Assembly (NCBI RefSeq): GCF_005930355.1
Contig: NZ_VDBO01000001.1
Location: 1,275,339-1,339,338, forward strand
Source of the DNA: Paenibacillus sinopodophylli
GTDB lineage: Bacteria > Bacillota > Bacilli > Paenibacillales > Paenibacillaceae
Direction of reading: 5' to 3'
DNA length: 64,000 nt
Of this stretch, positions 58,892-64,000 are shown piece by piece (the stretch's first letter is position 1; each line of letters begins with the position of its first letter). A program made the translations under genes and the position numbers. The notes beneath the pieces were generated by a model. The model did no database searches, had not been told where the DNA came from, and was given only the letters and a program-made list of their open reading frames with translations.

Positions 58892-59251
58892 CTATTGCTC
58901 CGTCAGGGTTATTTTAAGCCCCGACCACAAAACTTGATTACCGTTACCCACAGCGAATGGCGCTGGTCGATTACCAGCATAGAACGTTTTCGTAGTATAC
59001 GTACCAATCTGCGGATCGGGATAGTAAAATTCAAAAAACACATTGGTCATCGACTTCAGCAGCGCAGAGATTTGCGCCCAGGTTAGTACGCCCCACTCCA
59101 TATCAATCTGACGCTTAACAGCGATACGGTCCCGGTTTAAGCTACCGTCTGCTGTACGAGTGGTTGAGTCGCCATCATCTAAGTCCATCGTCGTTACCGT
59201 AAACTTTGAAGGAAACGCCGCAATGGGCGCTCCGTTAACTTTAAGCTCCAC
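58892..59251 (-). CDS. DUF6711-like phage tail protein
   Basis: A 119-residue protein with a GTG start after AGGAGGG. The pattern KVNGAPIAAFPSKFTVTTMD, NRDRIAVKRQIDMEWGVLTW and the ending GLKITLTEQ matches short proteins located between tape measure and tail hub in Firmicute siphophages. It is probably a distal-tail component. Confidence 0.75.
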   Translation of the reverse strand: MELKVNGAPIAAFPSKFTVTTMDLDDGDSTTRTADGSLNRDRIAVKRQIDMEWGVLTWAQISALLKSMTNVFFEFYYPDPQIGTYTTKTFYAGNRPAPFAVGNGNQVLWSGLKITLTEQ

Positions 59252-59263
59252 GCTTAGCCCTCC

Positions 59264-62020
59264 TTATATCTGTAATAAGCCACCGCCTGCTTGTTGGTTA
59301 GCAATATTAATAGCCCGCGCCGCTGTGCGACCAAGCTCTGCTTCCCCCACCTGCAACACCGCAGGTCTAGCATTACTATCTTTCAAAGCACGTAGAATCT
59401 GCTCCAGCACCGCCACTACTGGCTGCTGATTGCCGCCGAGCATATCCTGCAGCTTAGACAACGGGCTGACAACTTCCGGATCGACAGAGGCTCCTTTGTT
59501 ATCACCGACCATTGCCAACGTGGGACCATAGGCAAGACCGCCTTTAGCGAGCTTCGGGATTCTCGGTATGTTGAAGCCCAAATTGGTGATTCCATCCGGC
59601 ATGCCTGGTATCTTACCAACCCATGAAGGGATGTCGATTTTCACAGTGTTGATGGCTCCCGTCATTCCATTGATTAAATCAATAATGAGGTTAACCGCAC
59701 CTCGGAATACACCAACGAATGCATCTGTCCACCCACCCATAAAATCTTGCAGACCATTCCAGGCTTTCTTCCAGTTGCCTGTAAACACACCTGCTATAAA
59801 ATCGATAACGCCGCCAAAGGTTCTTAACATACCCTTCATCACATCCGCTATAACGCCAATCGCCGTGCCTACAACTCCTGCGATAAAATCAAACACCACT
59901 TTAAATGTGGGCTTGAGCTCGTCTAGTAAAAAGCCGAGTATTGGCCAGATAAATTTATTCCATATCTCCGTTACGGCATTAACAAGCTTGAAAATAAACT
60001 TACCAATTTCCTCTACCAATCCTTTAAGATGCTTCTCCCAAACATCAGATAGCATTTCTAAGAATGGCACGATGATAGGTTTAAGGACGTCGTCCCAGAG
60101 TTTCCAGAACAGATCCCGTATCGTACCCATTGTTTCCCTGATATTTTTTATCGTAGTTTCGCCCTGTTCCTTCCAAAGCGCTTTAACGATTCCTAAGGCA
60201 TCCATTACAACCTTCTTTATCAACTCAAAAACAGGCTTTAGTACCGTCTCGTAGACATCATTTATGAATTTAACGGATTTTTCAAATCCTAAAGCCGCTT
60301 CTTCGAACGATGCGGTCAATACGTCCGCGAAGATCGGTACAAATGTCTTTTGAATCTCAGAAGAAATTGGAATGGCAAACTCATTGATCATGTAATCAGC
60401 AACAGGCTTGAGCGTGTTATCCATTAAGCTCTGCAATGCACCAGCAATTGTTGGCAGGATACCTGTAAAGCTCTCTTTGACACGCTCCAATGCCGGAAGC
60501 CAAGTGCTATCCCAAAGTGCAACGGATGTGTTGACTGAATTGCGCATCGACTTTGCGAATAGCTCCATGGCTGATACACCAATATTTGCAAACACAGGTG
60601 CAAAGTTTTGAGCCATGCTCGTTACAATAGTTGGCACAAAGTCGAATACTAAATATTCGCTAGCCGGCATAATAAAATCAGTCGTTAACCGTTTTACGGA
60701 TTGCCCCACATCCATAAAGGCAGCTTTTAGCGGCTCCTTCATGTCAACGATCGGCTGCATGGCTTTACCAAGTCCGGAATACGTTTCTTTTAACCGACGG
60801 CCAAAGTCCTGCGCAATTGACCACATCTCTTGCCAAGTGGCCTTAGTGACTCTAAGCATGTCCGTCAGCTTGGCTTTAAAACCATCAATGGATATATCAG
60901 GTTCTGGCATATCAAACGAGCCTAAGTCTACTCCAGCTCCAACTCCTGCACCTAAATTGGCGAGAGCTGCATTATCTGCAGCATCATCCAGCGCCTTAGC
61001 AGCACCTTGCGAAATTGTGTTGAGCTGATCAAATCCACCCAAAGAACCCTTTACCTTTTTGCCTGCTTTTTTAACCTTGTCGGCGGCGCTCGTTGATGCG
61101 TCTCCCATATCAGCCACGGAGCCACTTGCTTGCTCCGCTGCGCTTGCTGCCGATGCCGCAGAAGCGCCTACTGCATCACCAAAAACAATCTCCGTAAAGG
61201 CTTTAAAATAGGCCGCGGCTATCTGTAGCTTGGCTATGAGCCAGTTCAAGCCCTTTACGATCGGCGTCAGAATATTGATAAAGCCAATACCCATCGTGCC
61301 TTGGAAGATTTTCCATTGCTCGGTCATAATACGGATTTGGTTGGCCCAGCTATCTCCGTTACGTGCGAAATCTCCCTGTGCATCACCAGTAACAGATAAC
61401 AAGTAGTTGTACCGTAATAGTGTCTGCTCGGCTTGTGACATCTTCTCGTAACTCTTTTGGATGCCTTGAGATAAAGCGTAGGCCTCCATATTAGCCACAC
61501 TCATATTGACGCCCAGCGCTTTAAGGGGTTCCGTCTCTCCAGTCATCCCGGCAAAGACTTTATAGTAGGCTTCGTCTGTTGATAGGTTGTAAAATGACGC
61601 CATGTCTGCTGACAACTCGGTCAGGTTCTTGGACATGTCTTTCATTTGCTCTCCTGCCAAGCCCGATGACTTGAGCATGGCACCCATTGTAGATGCATAC
61701 TTTTTCGCAGACAACTCAGACAAGCCAAAACTATTGATCATATCTTTTGACCAGGCATCGACCTCTTGCTTCATGCTACCAAACGTTACGTTTACAACGT
61801 TCTGTACTTCCTGCAGGTCAGACGCTAGTTTTATAGCTTGGTCACCAAATTGAATAAGACCATTAACCGCAAAAGCAGCAGCAACAATGCCACCTATTCC
61901 TTTAAAAGCCTTAGCCAATTGGTTTGAAGCTTGCCCAGCTAATCCGGAGAGTTGGCGGTTAAACTCGCCCAGGTTCAATCCTAAATCTAAATCGATACTG
62001 CCTGCACTTCCTGCTGCCAT
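59264..62020 (-). CDS. tape measure protein, prophage 2
   Basis: A 918-residue tape measure. The N-terminal third is the TP901-type domain (VVNVTFGSMKQEVDAWSKDM, ELSAKKYASTMGAMLKSSGL, DMASFYNLSTDEAYYKVFAG). The middle is helical with hydrophobic segments and repeated W-rich units (VALWDSTWLPALERV). The last 150 residues include PSWVGKIPGMPDGI and a glycine-rich end. GGAGGTGGGGG serves as the ribosome site and overlaps the end of the chaperone gene. Length predicts a long flexible tail. Confidence 0.93.
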   Translation of the reverse strand: MAAGSAGSIDLDLGLNLGEFNRQLSGLAGQASNQLAKAFKGIGGIVAAAFAVNGLIQFGDQAIKLASDLQEVQNVVNVTFGSMKQEVDAWSKDMINSFGLSELSAKKYASTMGAMLKSSGLAGEQMKDMSKNLTELSADMASFYNLSTDEAYYKVFAGMTGETEPLKALGVNMSVANMEAYALSQGIQKSYEKMSQAEQTLLRYNYLLSVTGDAQGDFARNGDSWANQIRIMTEQWKIFQGTMGIGFINILTPIVKGLNWLIAKLQIAAAYFKAFTEIVFGDAVGASAASAASAAEQASGSVADMGDASTSAADKVKKAGKKVKGSLGGFDQLNTISQGAAKALDDAADNAALANLGAGVGAGVDLGSFDMPEPDISIDGFKAKLTDMLRVTKATWQEMWSIAQDFGRRLKETYSGLGKAMQPIVDMKEPLKAAFMDVGQSVKRLTTDFIMPASEYLVFDFVPTIVTSMAQNFAPVFANIGVSAMELFAKSMRNSVNTSVALWDSTWLPALERVKESFTGILPTIAGALQSLMDNTLKPVADYMINEFAIPISSEIQKTFVPIFADVLTASFEEAALGFEKSVKFINDVYETVLKPVFELIKKVVMDALGIVKALWKEQGETTIKNIRETMGTIRDLFWKLWDDVLKPIIVPFLEMLSDVWEKHLKGLVEEIGKFIFKLVNAVTEIWNKFIWPILGFLLDELKPTFKVVFDFIAGVVGTAIGVIADVMKGMLRTFGGVIDFIAGVFTGNWKKAWNGLQDFMGGWTDAFVGVFRGAVNLIIDLINGMTGAINTVKIDIPSWVGKIPGMPDGITNLGFNIPRIPKLAKGGLAYGPTLAMVGDNKGASVDPEVVSPLSKLQDMLGGNQQPVVAVLEQILRALKDSNARPAVLQVGEAELGRTAARAINIANQQAGGGLLQI

Positions 62021-62401
62021 CTAACCCCCACCTCCAAATAGCCGGGCCATCTCGGCTTCCATCTTCTTCATGCTGTCTAGTAGCTCTTCATGGTCAACTA
62101 ATTTCCTCTCAGCGCTTCGCTTGCGCCAGTCGCTATAAATGCGCCGCTGATCTGCACTCCAGCCCTTACGTACTTTGGCATCGTTTTCCGCTCTGATAGC
62201 TATTATGCTGCCTAGTGGTGTTTCAGGCATCAGACCGGACAGCAGCGCACAAAACTCGTCCCAAGACATATCTCCATGCTGCCGGATCCGGATGCTGTAC
62301 TGTGCCGCTATGCTCGCCTCAATAAGTGGCCAATCATCATACAGGTCATACCAACTATTTGGTTGACTCTGCCCGTTGAAATCGCGCAGCAGCTTCCTCA
62401 T
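62021..62401 (-). CDS. Gp15/T-type tail chaperone
   Basis: At least 126 residues with the Gp15 core: LIEASIAAQYSIRIRQHGDM, SWDEFCALLSGLMPETPLG, AIRAENDAKVRKGWSADQRR and YSDWRKRSAERK. The start is uncertain. An ATG at 62401 has a weak GGA site. The frame is open to an ATG at 62452, overlapping the upstream chaperone by up to 98 bp, and relative to that gene it is the +1 (or -2) frame. It may therefore be made as a frameshift fusion or by internal initiation. Confidence 0.8.
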   Translation of the reverse strand: MRKLLRDFNGQSQPNSWYDLYDDWPLIEASIAAQYSIRIRQHGDMSWDEFCALLSGLMPETPLGSIIAIRAENDAKVRKGWSADQRRIYSDWRKRSAERKLVDHEELLDSMKKMEAEMARLFGGGG

Positions 62402-62669
62402 AAGAGATTCCGGACTGAGCCGCAAGAATCCCCGTAGACAGTATTTTGACATTCTCCAAACTAAAGCTCATGACTCCGATTTCGTCGAACGCTTCAGCAC
62501 CCAACGCACCTTTCAGCGCATCGAGCATTCCCTGTATGCCTTTATCAGCTGCCTCCTGAAAAGCGAGGACTGCCTGAATACCGTTGTCGATCGGGTACTT
62601 TTTCTTATCGATTTCAATAGCCGGCTGATCCTTGCTAAACTTGCCCGATAGATTAATAACCTTTGACAT
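62355..62669 (-). CDS. G-type tail assembly chaperone, prophage 2
   Basis: A 104-residue protein between tail tube and tape measure. It reads VINLSGKFSKDQPAIEIDKK, AVLAFQEAADKGIQGMLDAL and ILAAQSGISYEEAAARFQRA, matching the small acidic chaperones that precede the T protein. It ends AESTK with TAG, within the T-protein frame. Confidence 0.82.
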   Translation of the reverse strand: MSKVINLSGKFSKDQPAIEIDKKKYPIDNGIQAVLAFQEAADKGIQGMLDALKGALGAEAFDEIGVMSFSLENVKILSTGILAAQSGISYEEAAARFQRAESTK

Positions 62670-62681
62670 CTGTTATCCCCC

Positions 62682-63128
62682 TTATGGTGCAGCCGGCGTA
62701 AATGTTGGCTTGCCGTCGCTCAATAGTTCAAATTCCAATCCATCAATATTCGTGCTGTCGCCACCTGCTGGAGCTGTCAGATTGATTACGCATTCCATAA
62801 CCAGCTTCGCGCCGCTCGGCATCGTCCACTCAAATTTCGTTTCGACCTCTTGCCCGGTACCGATCATCAAGCCTGCAATGTAATCATTGCCTGGATCACC
62901 ATAATTACGCTTGCCGCTAAAACTGATCGTCATGCCCTTACCTGTTACGGCACGACGCGTCCAACCGCCTTGGTCCATCGGTGACCACTCTTCTGTATTG
63001 CCATCAATGCTAATAGTGAATGTTTCCAAATCCTTGACTGTCATCATCTCAGCCGCTGTTGATGCTCGACCAGCGGTTCCAATTTTAAAAAGGTTATTAT
63101 GAACCGGGAAAACGCCTGTTTCAGCCAT
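62682..63128 (-). CDS. tail tube protein, prophage 2
   Basis: A 148-residue major tail protein. It starts ETGVFPVHNNLFKIGTAG, contains FTISIDGNTEEWSPMDQGGW, GKGMTISFSGKRNYGDPGND and ends in FELLSDGKPTFTPAAP, the usual siphophage tube pattern. There is no sheath gene near it, unlike prophage 1, so the tail is non-contractile. Confidence 0.9.
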   Translation of the reverse strand: MAETGVFPVHNNLFKIGTAGRASTAAEMMTVKDLETFTISIDGNTEEWSPMDQGGWTRRAVTGKGMTISFSGKRNYGDPGNDYIAGLMIGTGQEVETKFEWTMPSGAKLVMECVINLTAPAGGDSTNIDGLEFELLSDGKPTFTPAAP

Positions 63129-63136
63129 CTAAATCC

Positions 63137-63526
63137 CTACCTCTCGTAATAAATCGTGACCTCGATCACGTACTCGTAAATCCCTTCGTCGTCCGTGCCA
63201 ACGTTCACCGGCTCCGGCGTACGCATATCGAATATGGCACGACGGCCATTAATCTCAGCCATCTGGCCAAACATTGCAGTGAAGACCTCATTGGCCTTAA
63301 TCTCTGCAACGTCAGGATTCTTACCCCAGTGCACAAGAATAGATACACCCTTAATCGCATAACTCGTTTGCTCCAAACCACCAAGCGCGATAACTTGCTT
63401 ACCACCGCCGTTAAGGTTGTACACGCCGATGCATTGCGGCTTTTTACCGTCCAGCTTGCCGATGTACCAGCTTGGGCAATCGACCTGCGTCTTAAGCCAG
63501 TCCTTAACCTGTGCAAGTGTCATCAT
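63137..63526 (-). CDS. tail terminator (minor capsid 3 family)
   Basis: A 129-residue protein; the ATG at 63526 follows GGGGG and overlaps the upstream stop. It contains WLKTQVDCPSWYIGKLDGKK, CIGVYNLNGGGKQVIALGG and VSILVHWGKNPDVAEIKANE, matching the Minor_capsid_3 family. It completes the tail end for joining to the head. Confidence 0.85.
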   Translation of the reverse strand: MMTLAQVKDWLKTQVDCPSWYIGKLDGKKPQCIGVYNLNGGGKQVIALGGLEQTSYAIKGVSILVHWGKNPDVAEIKANEVFTAMFGQMAEINGRRAIFDMRTPEPVNVGTDDEGIYEYVIEVTIYYER

Positions 63527-63921
63527 CGTATCAAGCCCCCTGCAAATCGCTTCCAAAGGTCCCTAAATACCTTCTTAACGACATTGTCCTTCTTACCGTT
63601 CGCCCACTCTTCGAGCCATAGGCCCTGTGCGTTACGATTCTTGTCTCGCCTAAAGTTATATTCCGGATGAAAATAGAGCCGGCGAGCATACGGCGTATCG
63701 TAGATCAGCGTCACCTTGCCCTTTTTAGACTGTGAATCATCGATGATGGCACTACGCTCCAACTCGCCTGTTTGCTTCGGCACTACCTCAGCCGTCATGA
63801 TGTCACCTAGGATGCTGTCCTTTGACGCGTCTAAGGTTTGTTCCAGCGCTTTTTCCGCTGCCTGAATTACCCTCATGACGGATTGTGGGTACATACGTCC
63901 TCTTGCCCTGACTTTTCCCAT
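63523..63921 (-). CDS. minor capsid protein 2 family
   Basis: A 132-residue neck protein. Helical start (VIQAAEKALEQTLDASKDSI), then VVPKQTGELERSAIID and DTPYARRLYFHPEYNFRRDK, the gp10-like core, with AQGLWLEEWANGKK near the end. It matches the Minor_capsid_2 family, which is found between connector and tail terminator. Confidence 0.85.
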   Translation of the reverse strand: MGKVRARGRMYPQSVMRVIQAAEKALEQTLDASKDSILGDIMTAEVVPKQTGELERSAIIDDSQSKKGKVTLIYDTPYARRLYFHPEYNFRRDKNRNAQGLWLEEWANGKKDNVVKKVFRDLWKRFAGGLIR

Positions 63922-64000
63922 CAGCTCAGCTCCAGCTCGGTGGAGAAAATGCTGCCGTCAGGATTATGTGGGCGAGCTGAACGAAATATGGAACGCTGTG
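63921..64000 (-). CDS. partial minor capsid protein 1-like (connector), cut by the window edge
   Basis: Only the last 25 codons are present: RSIFRSARPHNPDGSIFSTE then LELS and TGA, overlapping the next start by one base. The position before a Minor_capsid_2 protein suggests a Minor_capsid_1 connector. The rest is beyond the right edge. Confidence 0.6.
   Translation of the reverse strand, partial: QRSIFRSARPHNPDGSIFSTELELS

Noticed and set aside
57468..60254. Plus-strand ORFs of 190 and 228 codons opposite the prophage 2 tail genes
   Set aside because: Shadows of the tail hub and tape-measure genes; no start signals and no recognisable domains.
62021..62452. Gene start of the T-type chaperone at 62452
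   Set aside because: The ATG has GGAG only one base away and would add 17 residues unlike the family; 62401 or a frameshift is preferred.
1..64000. CRISPR arrays, intact insertion sequences, rRNA operons
   Set aside because: No regularly spaced direct repeats, no transposase and no rRNA sequence were seen by eye anywhere in the window.

Overview
The window looks like a low-GC Gram-positive chromosome, most likely Paenibacillus or a close relative. The reasons are strong AGGAGG ribosome sites, frequent TTG and GTG starts, PBSX-type phage genes, an S-layer-homology protein, and an LplB/LplC/LipO-type sugar transporter with a membrane-bound AraC sensor.

Region 1 (1 to about 26,760): the right part of prophage 1. 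Read from right to left it has an integrase and small repressor on the plus strand, a divergent early unit of tiny membrane proteins, about 4 kb of small genes and structured non-coding DNA with SOS (LexA) boxes, then one long minus-strand late operon. That operon runs small and large terminase, portal, minor head, scaffold, decoration, capsid E, connectors, tail sheath (XkdK), tube (XkdM), frameshifted tail chaperone, tape measure (XkdO), XkdP to XkdU, tail fibre and holin. It is a PBSX-like contractile-tailed element. No replication module is visible between integrase and terminase.

Region 2 (about 26,760 to 29,940): a decayed second element between two direct copies of the 3' end of a tRNA-like gene, each followed by a terminator. 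It holds an integrase C-terminal remnant, a copy of a non-coding segment also found in prophage 1, a secreted fibronectin-III protein, a small excisionase-like protein and one unknown.

Region 3 (30,000 to 48,350): ordinary chromosome. It has a butanediol-type dehydrogenase with divergent LysR, an SLH protein, uracil-DNA glycosylase, and a polysaccharide-use locus. The locus comprises a LacI regulator, a GH105-like hydrolase, an alpha-toroid carbohydrate enzyme, two ABC permeases, a solute-binding lipoprotein and an AraC membrane regulator. A ragged stretch follows: RDD protein, coiled coil, interrupted GIY-YIG gene, zinc ribbon, macro domain. It ends at a displaced 3' half of tRNA-Leu(TAA).

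Region 4 (48,610 to the end): prophage 2, a long-tailed siphophage-type element integrated in tRNA-Leu and running past the right edge. From left to right it has an SOS-linked small gene, a secreted cargo protein, amidase, holin, XkdX and XkdW-like proteins, a 1153-residue tail fibre, a secreted stalk-domain protein, tail hub, tape measure, chaperones, tail tube, and tail terminator and connector proteins.

The most interesting observations are a compact divergent repressor switch with matching operators inside both promoter spacers, a -1 frameshift in the prophage 1 tail chaperone, an apparent ATA start for the tape measure, a set of SOS boxes shared by both prophages and the remnant, and the two-deep integration at one tRNA site.
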